64,000 bases of DNA from Purshia tridentata (lineage: Eukaryota; Streptophyta; Magnoliopsida; Rosales; Rosaceae): assembly GCA_003254885.1 (NCBI GenBank), contig QANT01003403.1, positions 1 to 64,000 of the forward strand, in the 5' to 3' direction. Under the pieces are notes generated by a model. That model did no database searches. It saw nothing but the letters and a program-made list of their open reading frames with translations, and had not been told where the DNA came from. The position numbers were made by a program, and so were the translations under genes. Positions 22,955 to 34,801 of the stretch are shown here, piece after piece (positions within the stretch are counted from its first letter, which is position 1; each line of letters opens with the position of its first letter).

Positions 22955-25392
22955 TCAAAGGCAGTGATAGAGATGAAGAGGAAGGCGTGGAGCGAGCACA
23001 GCTTTCAGTGGGCTTGCCTTAGGCAACGCCAGACCCAACCCTTCACGCATATCCACTTCTTCATCCCCTTCTCTGTTCAGATCAAACCCCTGAAGCATCC
23101 GAGCCAAAACCAAGTGAACCACATGCAGCCCAAGAGTCATACCAGGGCATGACCTTCTGCCCGAACTAAATGGGATGTACTCGAAATTTTGGCCTCTGAA
23201 ATCGACATCCGCATAAGTCGTCATGAACCTTTCGGGTTGAAACTCACAGGCGTTGGGCCACACATGTGGGTCACGCTGCAACTTCCATATATTAACGAGT
23301 AAACGAGTGCCCTTGGGTACGTCGTAGCCTCCGAGGTGGCAATCTTCTGTGGCCTCACGCAGGCCTGTTATCGGGCCTGGTGGGTTTAAGCGTAGGGTTT
23401 CCTTGACAATGGCTTGAAGGTATTTGAGGTTGTTTAGGTCTGATTCTTGGACCCATCTGTCTCTTCCTATTTTCGTGTCCAGCTCATGTTGAGCTGCCTT
23501 CAGGACTCTTGGGTTGTTCAGGAGTAGGGACAGTGCCCATGTGATGGTAACAGATGTGCTTTCAGTGCCAGTTAGGATAAGGATCTGCCAAAAAGAAAAA
23601 AAAGACAAATAAGTCTCCCACGTACAAATGTAATCCATGTAACAGATTTCTGATTGGATTTGGTCCGCAAATGTACGTAAATGTTCGTAAAATATGATAA
23701 TTCTACTAAAAAAATATTAATAGATATTACACTTACACAGTTACACCAAAGGAGAAAAATAATTTTAGTACCTATGTTTTCTCACAAATATATATTTGAT
23801 TTATGTAGTTTCAAAATTTTGTATATGATTATTATGTTTTATAGTGTTTACAATTTTAAGATATTTTATAACAAAGTTGAAAATTTTTCTCAAATTCAAA
23901 AACTAAAGTAAATTAGTAAAAAATTACAAAAAATTGTAAGTTTCACTCATAATTAAACTTATTAAAAAATATATTTATTCTAAGCTAATAGAGTGGTTCA
24001 ATACTAATCTTTTTTCCTGACTCCGTATGTAATCATCAGAGAGTTGCACTTAGTATTGATTGAATGATTCATACTTGATTTATCTTAAATTGTAGCTTAA
24101 AAATATTTTTTGTAGCTTAGATAGATTAAAAGTTTGGGATTATGACTTAAAAATATTGCAAGATGTGACTTATTAATAATATATTCTTAAAATGAATAAC
24201 TTGTATAAACTTGTGAATTTTATTTAAAAATATTAAAAATCATATATATAACCTTCAATTTGATTTTCAAACAAACTAGAAAAGTTTGAATTTGTTAAAA
24301 TTGTTCTTATATTGAAAATAACATAAAATAGAAAGACCAAATATGAAGTTTTAAAATTACACCAATGGATTAAAAAAGTGTTTTATCCTACAACAAAATA
24401 ACAAATTATGAAAACTAATTAATTACCAGTGCTGTGGCTTTGATGACAGTATCAGTGCTATGGCCAGAAATTACACCCTCCTCGTCAAACTTTGATACCA
24501 TTACATCCATCAAGTCACTCTCAACCCCAACATTCTTGCCCTCCAATCTTCTTCCACGATGCTCTTGAAGCCAGTTCGCAAGCACAGAGTCAAGCTCCTT
24601 AAAACACCGTTTCATGGAACTCACATGCCCACCCAAATCCAGCCACTCAAGCCATGGCATAGCATCAGACCACACAAAAACCCCAAACAAATACAAAGCC
24701 TCTTTTATCGCACTTTGGAAACGCCACGCCTCGCTGTTCTTCTCATGATATTCGCCGCCCGAATATCTCTTCCCAGCAATCAGCCTCACGTTCATGCTGA
24801 ACGTCAACTCCTCTAACAACTCACTCACATCCACTACAGTGGGCCCTACACTCTTCCTACAGAGCGAGAACAAATTTTTGATGAACGAGTCCACCTCTGA
24901 GACTCGTACGTGGCTTAGCAACTCGACCCGACGGGTCGAGAGAAGCTCTAGAGTGGCCAACTTACGAATCTCACGCCAGTACTCTCCGTATGGCGCGAGG
25001 CCTAAGATGGCGTTGTTGTAGCCCAAGTACTTTCCTGCTGTAATGCTCGGTCGTGTGGCGAAAACTCTGTCGTTTTTAGTGAGACATTCTTTTACGAGTT
25101 CCCAAGAACTCAGGACAATAACTTGGTTTTGGCCGAGTTTGAGGGAGTAAATTGGTCCGTGTTTGTCGGCAATGGCTCCGAGGATAAGGGCAACTGGGTC
25201 TTGAGTAGCCCCTAGAAGTAGGAGGTGCCCTATGAAAGGCCATGACCCTGAGGGTTGAGGGACTGGTAATTTGGTGCCCTTTGTGCTGCTGGTGATGGTC
25301 TTCGTAGCATAGGCTATGATTCTCAGGGCACAGTAGAGAACCAACAAAGCTAAGATTATGTTGATAATTTGGATTGAAGAATTTGGATCCAT
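22955..25392 (-). CDS. Cytochrome P450, CYP82 family (copy B)
   Basis: Tandem paralogue of copy A with the same exon design: exons 25392-24427 and 23584-22955 with a phase-0 intron of 842 bp, predicting 531 aa. The second exon is exactly as long as that of copy A (630 nt). It keeps the membrane helix, PQPSGSWPFIGH hinge, WREIRK, FVWSDAMPWLEWLD, TGTEST I-helix, KETLR, QPERF and haem loop FSSGRRSCPG. Differences from copy A are scattered substitutions plus small indels in exon 1. The intron is longer and very AT-rich, the main structural difference. A (GGT)n run just upstream of the ATG (25395-25412) marks the leader. It is likely functional, with unknown substrate. Confidence 0.93.
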
Positions 25393-26303
25393 GGTGGTGG
25401 TGGTGGTGGTGGAGAGTTAATTGAGTGGTGATTAATTATAGTACTGGCTAGTATATATACATATATATAAGAAGAGAATTCCAACTTGAAATCACATGAT
25501 AAATACTTTTAGACTAATAAGTAGTTGTTTGTATTATTACAATTTAGTCGGACAAAGACAGATGAAAGAAGAAGATGAAATTGCATAATATATATGTGAT
25601 AAAATGCAAAATGCATGCATAGTTAACCTGGAGACTGGGGATGGCCCAGCTCATAGATTGGGCTAGAAAATTATCATTAGCTCATAGATTAAGATCATGG
25701 CCTAGAGAGCCAAACAAAATTCGGCTCGTGGTACGTGCACTACTAGAAAATTGGACATAAGCCACTCTACTCAGTGCTCTTCTAATTACATACCGGTGTG
25801 CATATATTGTCTTTTAGTAGACGTGGATGCAACTACACCATAGATCCATCAAATTTATCTGTTTTGATGACAAAAGTAACAAAATAAATTATGTTGATTT
25901 CTCTTCGAAAAAATTATAAATTATAAATATATAGCTACATGCAGGGATTTTCACAATAAGGTGCACACGTACAGTGTTGTAATTAAACTGTAGGCAAAAG
26001 ACGTTGGAGGGTGTACGTCCCCATCTTAATAGGATCGAATTACTTCGGAAAAGAGGATCGAATTACTTGAAATTAAGATAGACACAAATTTGGACTAATT
26101 TATTAAATTTTCTTTGAATTATTGCCAGATACTTTTATAAGCTCCATCGCGTTTTCCATTACTATGTCATAATTCAGTCATTGACTACTGTAGTGAAAAA
26201 AGTGGACGCTGAGTGCTATGTGAATAATGTGATCTATATATTTCTATTTTCAAGTCATAATAATTATAATAACTCAAAAACATTAATTTTTCATGTCGTA
26301 TCA

Positions 26304-26724
26304 TTTTCTATCGAACAATTTTTGGGTCACTTCATCCCTTAAAATTATAATTTCGGCAATGTTGGCACAATATCAAAACCGTTTACATTTTAGATCACTT
26401 ATTATATATAGATCATCTATGAAAAAAATCAACTCAATTGGAAATCATTTAGTTATAGAATTGTTGTCAATTAAATAGAAAAAATCAACGGTTTAGTCAA
26501 AAAATCACTCTTTAATCCGAAATCATTTGTTTTTTTGTTTAATTGACAACAATTATATAACCAAACGATTTTCGATTGAGTTGATTTTTTACATATTTAA
26601 TCTATAATAGGTGATTTAAAATATGAATAGTTCCGATTATTGGCATTGGCAAAATTAAAATTTAGAAGAGTGGAGTGACTTTGAAGTGCCTTCAAGGATG
26701 ACCCAAAAATTGTTCTTTTCTATC
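26304..26724. mobile_element. Hairpin MITE with 9-bp target duplication (Mutator-like)
   Basis: Element body 26313-26715 starts GAACAATTTTTGGGTCA and ends with its exact reverse complement. The arms extend inward as a long imperfect palindrome, for example ATCAACTCAATTGGAAATCA against its inverted partner near 26560-26590. It is flanked by perfect direct copies of TTTTCTATC (26304-26312 and 26716-26724). A 9-bp duplication fits the Mutator (MULE) superfamily. It has no coding capacity. The arms resemble those of the element at 57806-58165. Confidence 0.85.
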
Positions 26725-27161
26725 CACTTAGGTAGTACATGTTAGGGGGACCGTATGTGGACTGTGAATTCTGATTAATACATCGCATCCATCACCATCA
26801 TCACAACTGTGAATTAAAGGTGTTCAATGTGTCCGAGCAAAAAGAAAAATGTGTTCAATGTGAAGACAATTATATATGATGGGTACAATTAGAGTGTCTC
26901 AATCCTAGAGCGTACAATAATGTCTGCAATTATAGGATTCTATATTTCTATCCAGTGGTTAAGTATTAATCTACACATTATCTCTTCTTTTTTTTCTTCT
27001 TTTTTTGCAGTAATCTATACATTTTTTTTTCTTTTTCTGACCAAACTATACATTTTTATCTTAACCAATGAGTCGTGGTGGATGTGCTCTTATTGATGTC
27101 CTATGTGGTTCTCGGTGTTGCTGATTAAAGCTAGCTAGGGTTTATGTATTTTTCCGTTTTT

Positions 27162-27316
27162 GTTTTTGGGCCTTCTCTCTGGCCTTTCTATAGAACTATG
27201 CGATGTTGGGCCTCCCTTATTTGTAATGGATCTTATATTTTGGGTTTTTGGGCCTTCTCTCTGGCCTTTCTATAGAACTATGGATGTTGGGCCTCCCTTA
27301 TTTGTAATGGATCTTA
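27162..27316. repeat. 82-bp tandem duplication
   Basis: Two nearly identical copies start with GTTTTTGGGCCTTCTCTCT at 27162 and 27244. The open frame across them (27160-27384) is a by-product, because both copies read through without any family match. Confidence 0.85.
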
Positions 27317-28067
27317 TTACCTTACCTATTTCCACCCCAAAAGAATCTACAAACTTGAAGAAGGTCCAAGAAGGCCGCCCATAGATTAATTACATGTATG
27401 TATCAACTTGTAGATAAATTATTTGGTGTATCACATGACAACCAATTTAACGTATAATGATATTTTAGACGGTATATTTATATTAATATGGTGTATTAAT
27501 AACATTTATTATATTATAATATATTAAATTGATTACATCATGTAGCAATATATCAATTACACATAATAATTTTTCCGAATCTTGACTTGTGTAGCACATA
27601 ATTTAAGATATTCTACAAAGTTGCCTTTTAGTCAATATTCATGTGTAGACGAAATTCACTTGCATTGAAAGTCAAATTATATATTAGTTTCGTGTGAGCA
27701 ATTGGGTACTATGACATGTTCAACTCACCTAATGCTGATATTAAAAAGGGGAAATGATTTTATTTCCTATTAGGGCACAAGATCTATGTGCCATAATATG
27801 TGGCAAAATTAATTTATACACATCATTAATTATTTGTCACATTAACTTATTTAGTTGCCACATCATTTTTTGTAAATTACAATATTACTCCTCCAAAATC
27901 CAATGGCTCTAATTCATTAAATTCTCTTTTAATCTCTTCTCCCCAACCCCTCCAATCCCTCCTCCTTATTAATCTTTCAATTTCTTCAATTTTTAATTTG
28001 TTTACTTTATATTTTCATCACAAACTTTTTTATTATATCTTTTTTATCTTAAACACAACTGCACTTA

Positions 28068-28517
28068 GGGCCCGTTTGGTTCAAGTTTTGGAGGCTTGGG
28101 AATGAGAAATTAATTTCATTCCCACGTTTCGCAAGTGCAAGGAAGTGAAATGGTTTCTTGACTCAAGGGAATCTGATGCCCCTATTGGGGGAAAAATGAT
28201 ATCCTTACTCAAGCTTGAGTTTTGTTTTCCCCCCTCTTGGAAAAGTATTTATTGCTTATTATATTTACTAAACTAACCTTAATATTTTATTAAATTAATT
28301 AAAACAAATATTACTTTTGTTTAATAAATAAGGGTATAATTGGAAAATTATATCAGTTTCCTTTTCTTTTCTTGCACAAACCAAACAATAGAATAGAAAT
28401 AAAAAAAGGAATTAGTGGTTTACTTTCCCAATATTACCAAACAAGGGAATGTATCCATTTTCTTTGGAAAAAGTATAAGAATTGATTTCCTAGGAAATCA
28501 ATTCCATGAAACGGGCC
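28068..28517. mobile_element. MITE-like element with GGGCCCGTTT ends
   Basis: The left end GGGCCCGTTTGG follows CTTA. The right end AAACGGGCC is its inverse and is followed by TTG. Subterminal parts are palindromic (GGAATGAGAAATTAATTTC against GAATTGATTTCC). GGGCCCGTTTGG-type ends are common in plant PIF/Harbinger or hAT MITEs. The flanking TTA/TTG is an imperfect 3-bp duplication, which weakly favours PIF/Harbinger. Confidence 0.5.
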
Positions 28518-28962
28518 TTGGAGAATAAGAAGGGTGGGGGGCCCTGGGGGAATTACCATTATTTATTCTCTTTCTACCTTTACTCTTCTAACCAAAATTT
28601 TTTTTTTCTCATTAAAAAAATTAAATTAATCAACATCAAATATTTGGCTACAATTGGTGTATGGCAGTTATGTTCCTATGGGTAGTTTTCAGTGATACCT
28701 ATTACTCAATCGCACCATTTTATATTCATGGCGTGCTCTCATATATTATCAATATTGACCATGGTGCCTTTGTTCTTGGTATAAAATTGGAAAAAGTTAT
28801 GCACGGTTAGACTTCTGGTTGTTACACGTCAACCTTGAAAGTTCTGTAATTTTTCCTTGTCTGCCATGATCTATAGTCAGCAGACTCAGCACGTCTTAAT
28901 TAACCATGAATTATTTGGAGATTAAACTTTCATGTAATTGAGCCATTATCACTTTAGCCATC

Positions 28963-30815
28963 ATGGAGTTTCTTTCTTATCCGCTAGCAATTGCAGGGCT
29001 CCTAGTCTTGGTTCTGTATCTATGGAGGAGGGTCATGAGCCCTGGCAGTCCCAAAATGAAGGGCATGTTGTCCCCAGAACCATCAGGTGCCTTACCAATC
29101 ATAGGCCACCTCCACCAACTCGGTGGCCAAACCCCATTCTTCCGAACCCTAGCAGCCATGGCTGACAAATACGGACCCATCTTCACCATATGGCTCGGCA
29201 AGCACCGAACCCTTGTGATCAACAACTATGAAGCAGTCAAGGAGTGCTTCACCCAAAACGACAGAGTTTTGGCCAACAGACCCAAATCCACGCATGGGAA
29301 ATACCTCGGTTACAACTATGCAGCGTTTGGCTTCGCATCTTATGGTCCATTTTGGCGTGATATGAGAAAGCTGGTCATGGTTGAGCTGTTTTCTAGCAAA
29401 AGGCTGGAGACATTGAAGCATGTCCAAGTCTCTGAGGTTGATGCTTTCATTAATGGGTTGTACTCAATTTGCAAATTAGGAAAAAAGCAAAATGGTCAAA
29501 AGGGTACAAGCCCAATCAAGGTGGTGAATATTAGTGAGTGGATTGAGCACATGAGCTTGAATATAATAACCAGAATGATTGCTGGGAAGAGGTATTTTGA
29601 TGGAAATGAAGGAGAGGAGGAACAGAGGATTGGGAACATTATGAAGGAGTTTATGTTTGTGTCTGGGAGCCCAGTGGCTTCTGATGTGATTGGGTTTCCT
29701 GAGTGGGTTGATTTTAAGGGGCAAGTGAAATCTATGAAGAAGATTGGGAGGGAATTGGATTGTCTTATGGAGAGTTGGGTTGAAGAACATTGTGCAAGGA
29801 AACAAAGTGGGAGGGATGATCAGTCAAGCAATTACCAGCATGACTTCATTGATGTCATGATGTCTATCAATGATGATGGGGACAATTCCTTGCTTGGCCA
29901 TGAGCGTAAGACTCTTATCAAGGCAACAGCAATGGTATGTGCTCTTTAATTAACATCTGAGTATTTATGTCCCTAGTCACTAATTGGAGTTTGTATACGG
30001 TGCAAACATTATATCACTCACATACAAATAAATTTAAGAGTAGAAAGATCTTTACTCTAATAGTAAAAAAGTGAGTACGTCAATATCTAAAAATTTGTGT
30101 TTAAAAGTCATAATTGATAGTGTTACATATATATATGAGATGTTTCGTACTTGTACATAAATGCAACAAAATTTTCATGTTTCTGCAGAATCTTATCGTA
30201 GCTGGTTCAGAAAGCACAGCAATCAGCTTGACATGGGCCCTCTCTCTACTGCTAAACAACAGGAAAACTCTGAAGGAAGCCCAAGAAGAGCTAGACCTCG
30301 TAGTAGGCAAAGACAGATTAGTCCAAGACACTGATATCAAAAACCTGGTTTACCTCCAATCCATTGTCAAAGAAACACTGCGCTTATACCCACCAGCCCC
30401 AGTCTCAGTCCCACATGAGGCAATGGACGACTGCAATGTCTGTGGCTACCACATTCCAAAGTGCACCCGCCTGTTTGTGAATTTGTTTAAGTTGCATAGA
30501 GACCCAAGTTTTTGGCCAGACCCTGAAGTGTTTTCCCCAAAAAGGTTTCTCACAACTCATGCAGGCATTGATGCTTCTGGACATCATTTTGAGTTTATAC
30601 CATTTGGGTCTGGCAGGAGGTCTTGTCCTGGTATGAATCTTGCACTCCAAGTCAATCACTTGGCTCTTGCAAGGCTGCTTCAAGGGTTTGAGTTGACAAC
30701 ACCATTGGACTTGGCTGTGGACATGACTGAAGGGTTGGGAATTACTCTGCCAAGGGCTACCTCACTGGAAGTTATCCTACACCCGCGCCTGCCTTCTGAA
30801 GTATATCAGCAATAG
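28963..30815 (+). CDS. Cytochrome P450, CYP82 family (copy C)
   Basis: Two exons, 28963-29934 and 30189-30815, with a 254-bp phase-0 intron at the same position as in A and B; 532 aa. Features: N-terminal anchor, EPSGALPIIGHLHQLGG hinge, WRDMRK C-helix, NITRMIAGKRYF-type segment, I-helix AGSEST (about 329-334), KETLR, haem loop FGSGRRSCPG with Cys about 470. It is clearly CYP82 but in a different branch from A/B. Two oddities: IPKCTRLF where D and most CYP82s have IPKGTRLF (Cys about 416), and SPKRF in place of the usual PERF. Both still keep the structurally key Arg. It is close to copy D at DNA level, including upstream sequence, so the duplication is fairly recent. Substrate unknown. Confidence 0.92.
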
Positions 30816-32768
30816 GTAGAGAATAGTATGCTCTGGTGATTGTCAAAATCTCATTGTGCCTGTTATGCAGTTCAACTTTGTGCTCTGTTTGTGAATAGTG
30901 TTGTTTTGTTTCATTGTACACAAACTATATTTGCACTTATTAATTTCATGTTTTTTTTTTTTGTTCTATAAAACATGAACAAGGTTGTGCTATCGTGCCA
31001 GCTATTCTCAACCGTAGATTGACGTTAGATTTGTGGTGAAACTTGTATCATCAATGGCTAGCAATTGTCTTTGTGGACGTGGGTATTTTCCTATTAATTA
31101 ACCATGAACTCGACAGGAGTTAATTATAGAAGGGCAAGCATTAACTTTATGGGATACAAAATCCATTGTCCTTAAATATAAAATTCCACGTGTTCATTCT
31201 TCATTGGCCTTCGAAACACCAACATCACAAACGCCAGATAGTATCCGACCAACTACATGCCCAATTGCCAATCCAAACGCTCACACTCTTCATTTCACAT
31301 AACAACACAAACATAAATTTTGTTCCTTGCTGTCGCAAAAATCACTGCTTTTCTTTCTCCACAGGGCATCGATCAGGTGCAGAGAGGTCTTGGGCAGATA
31401 CCATGGGGAGGAGGAGGCCGAGCTGGTCAGTGAATGTGCTGTTTCAGTGGGTGAGGTGAGGATCGAGGCAGTCGATAAAGGTGAGGGTCTTTCTTGGAGC
31501 CTCGCTTGCGCTCTGTGCTTTGTTGGCATTGAAGTTTTGAGTGAAGAATCACCACCACTTGTTCATTGCATCTGAAGCCGTCCATATTTTTTGGATCATC
31601 GTCCTCATATACAAGCTCACCACCCAAAAGACCTGCTCTGGTATGAATTCTATTTCTCTTTGTTTCTTTTTGGCCTTTTTATTTTTCCAATTTAAGTTCT
31701 TGGTTTTTTGTTAATGAAATTTCTCATGCTTCTTGTTGTTTCAAATTTCAATTGGGTGGTTTTCAAATTCAATATTTATTTGTGTGTTTGTTTTCCTTCT
31801 ACCAGTAGTAAAGGTGTGACCTTTTATTAGTGTATGGTACAGGGGTTGCAACTTACAAGGGTATAAATTTTTTAATTTATTTAAGGAGTATACTTTATGT
31901 GGATGAAGAGGGTAGTATTATTTAATCAAGCATAGAAGTGAAAAAACCAACTTGTTAATGCCTAAATGCTCTAAGTAAAACAATTAACACACAAATTATA
32001 TCAAATTGTTATTGCTGTGAATAAATCGGACAAGAAAACTTGTGTGTGACAGGATAAACACCCTTAATCTTACAAGATTTCCTCACATACTAATCATGCG
32101 ATTACTTATTGTGAGTGTAGAGTAAGACATAAATTGGGCATATGCATGTATCAAAAGAATAGGGTTACAATTGGAAATAAATTGAATGAAATTTTTAAAA
32201 TGAAATAATTAGCTAGTTAAAAGCTTGTTGGTCAATGGTAAGTGTTCCAATAACAACAAATATCCCGGATAGTCTTTCTTTCCACACGAAATTTCCTTCA
32301 GTGTACATTGGATTTCTTCTATATATTCTGTAATTATGCATGAAGGTGGACCGTGGACCGTGGACCGTGGACATGTGGTTGTGATCACTTTATTTTTGTA
32401 GTCCACCTAAATATCCATTTTCAAATCATTAATCTTATCGTTGTGGAAACAATGCATCAAAATTCAACTAGTCAGAATAACGTGTTATATTTGTAATTGG
32501 AATAAAAGTTAGCTTTAAATTGGAGTCTACTTCCCATTTGTTCATTAATAATATATGAGTACATATAGAATTAATACCACCTTATTTTCAAGAAATGTAA
32601 CAATAGAGTTTTAGTTGTTACGGGCCAACTTTGAAAGTTCTGTTATTTTTCCTTGTCTGCCATGATAGTCACTAGTCAGCATTCCGCAGACTCACCACGC
32701 ATAAATCAACCATGAATTAGTTGGAGATTAAAACTTCATGTAATTGAGCCATTATCACTATAGCCATC
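30816..32768. other. Gap between CYP82 C and D
   Basis: Contains the C 3' flank, the dead ERD2-like first exon (31403-31640) with homologous flanks on both sides (about 31130-32150), and the D promoter. A GGACCGTGGACCGTGGACC triplet repeat lies at 32347-32371. I see no intact gene. Confidence 0.65.
31403..31640 (+). pseudogene. Truncated ERD2-like pseudogene (exon 1 only)
   Basis: Near copy of exon 1 of the ERD2-like gene at 36545, starting MGRRRPSWSVNVLFQWVR and ending KTTQKTC-like at the same splice donor. A short in-frame insertion brings a TGA at 31457-31459. A G-to-A change (TTTTGG to TTTTGA) gives a second TGA at 31538-31540. Exons 2-6 are missing. Homology to the intact locus continues upstream (cf. 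36295) and into intron 1 (31850 cf. 36960). The piece is thus a remnant of a segmental duplication, not a retrocopy. Confidence 0.88.
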
Positions 32769-34801
32769 ATGGGGTTTCTTTCTCATCTACTAGCAATTGC
32801 AGGGCTCTTAGTCTTGGTTCTCTATCTATGGAGGAGGGTCATGAGCTCCGGCAGTCCCAAAATGAAGGGCATGTTGTTCCCAGAACCATCAGGTGCCTTA
32901 CCAATCATAGGCCACCTCCACCAACTCGGTGGCCGAACGCCACTCTTCCGAACCCTAGCAGCCATGGCTGACAAATACGGACCCATCTTCACCATATGGA
33001 TCGGCAAGAACCGAACCATTGTGATCAACAACTATGAAGCAGTTAAGGAGTGCTTCACCCAAAACGACAGAGTGTTGGCCACCAGACCCATGTCCACGCA
33101 GGGCAAGTACCTCGGTTACAACTATGCAGCATTTGGCTTCGCACCTTATGGTCCTTTTTGGCGTGATATGAGAAAGTTGGTCATGGTTGAGTTGTTGTCT
33201 AGCACAAGGCTGGAGACATTGAAGCATGTCCAAGTCTCTGAGGTTGATGCTTTCATTAATGGGTTGTACTCACGTTGCAAATTAGGCAAAGGGCAAAATG
33301 GTCAAAAGGGTACAAGCCCAATCAAGGTGGTGAATATTAGTGAGTGGATTGAGCGCATGACCTTGAATATAATAACCAGAATGATTGCTGGCAAGAGGTA
33401 TTTTGATGGAAATGAAGGAGATGAGGAACGGAGGATTGGGAAGATTATGAAGGAGTTTATGTATGTGGCTGGGAACCCAGTGGCTTCTGATGTGATTGGG
33501 CTTCCTGAGTGGGTTGATTTTGTGGGGCAAGTGCAATATATGAAGAAGATTGGGAGGGAAGTGGATTGTCTTATGGGGAGTTGGGTTGAAGAACATTGTG
33601 CAAGGAAACAAGGTGGGATTGATGATCAGTCAAGCAATTACCAGCATGACTTCATTGATGTCATGATGTCTATCAATGATGATGGGGACAATTCCTTGCT
33701 TGGCCATGAACGTGAGACTGTTATCAAGGCAACAGCAATGGTATGTGCTCTAATTTAACATCTGAGTATTTATGTCCATAGTCACTAATTAAAGTTTATA
33801 TATGCTGCCAACATCGTATCACATACAAATGAACCTGTCAAAATCTAATTAACAATTTGTGTTTATATATCATAATTGATGTGTTACATAATATGAGATG
33901 TCAGTTTCGCGCTTGTTGCAAATAAATGAAGTCTAAAGTTAGTCTAGACACCAATAAATGGCATATTAACACATACATTGTGATCTAAAATGTTAGGACA
34001 GTAATTGGTCTCTCAGCTATTATTGGATTCATCTGCCATTTAATATGTCTAGAAATTTATTCCTTTACTTATCAAATTAATTATCTCCTAGTCCACAAGA
34101 TAAATATTATTCAGTGTGCCTAATATGGTTTATATACAATTTCAAATTGCAACACAATTTTCATGTTTCTGCAGAACCTTATCTTAGCTGGTTCAGAAAG
34201 CACAGCAATCAGCTTGACATGGGCCCTCTCTCTACTGCTAAACAACAGGCAAACTCTGAAGGAAGCCCAAGACGAGCTAGACCTCATAGTAGGCAAAGAC
34301 AGATTAGTCCAAGACACTGATATCAAAAACCTGGTTTACCTCCAAGCCATTGTCAAAGAAACACTGCGCTTATACCCACCAGGCCCACTTTCAGTCCCAC
34401 ATGAGGCAATGGAGGACTGCAATGTCTGTGGCTACCACATTCCAAAGGGCACCCGCCTGTTTGTGAACTTGTTTAAGTTGCATAGAGACCCAAGTATTTG
34501 GCAAGACCCTGAAGTGTTTTCCCCAAACAGGTTTCTCACAACTCATGCAGGCATTGATGCTTATGGGCAACATTTTGAGTTTATACCATTTGGGTCTGGC
34601 AGGAGGTCTTGTCCTGGTATGAATCTTGCACTCCAAGTCAATCACTTGGCTCTTGCAAGGCTGCTTCAAGGGTTTGAGTTGACAACACCATTGGACTTGG
34701 CTGTGGACATGACTGAAGGGTCGGGGATTAGTCTGCCAAGGGCTACCTCACTGGAAGTTATCCTACACCCGCGCCTGCCCTCTGAATTATATCAGCAATA
34801 G
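32769..34801 (+). CDS. Cytochrome P450, CYP82 family (copy D)
   Basis: Two exons, 32769-33740 and 34175-34801, with a 434-bp phase-0 intron; 532 aa, equal in both exon lengths to copy C. It keeps the anchor, EPSGALPIIGHLHQLGG, WRDMRK, AGSEST, KETLR, the normal IPKGTRLF, SPNRF in the PERF position, and haem loop FGSGRRSCPG. It differs from C by scattered substitutions, for example LPEWVDFVGQ against FPEWVDFKGQ. The 5' flank just before the ATG is almost the same as for C, so regulation may be shared. Likely functional; product chemistry cannot be deduced from sequence alone. Confidence 0.93.

Larger units (their letters stand above)
25393..28962. other. Central gap between the divergent CYP82 pairs
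   Basis: Divergent promoter space between the reverse-strand pair A/B and the forward-strand pair C/D. It holds an AT-rich TATA-like stretch for copy B (25451-25482), a MITE with target duplication (26304-26724), an 82-bp tandem duplication (27162-27316) and a second MITE-like element (28068-28517). No coding sequence was recognised. Confidence 0.65.
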
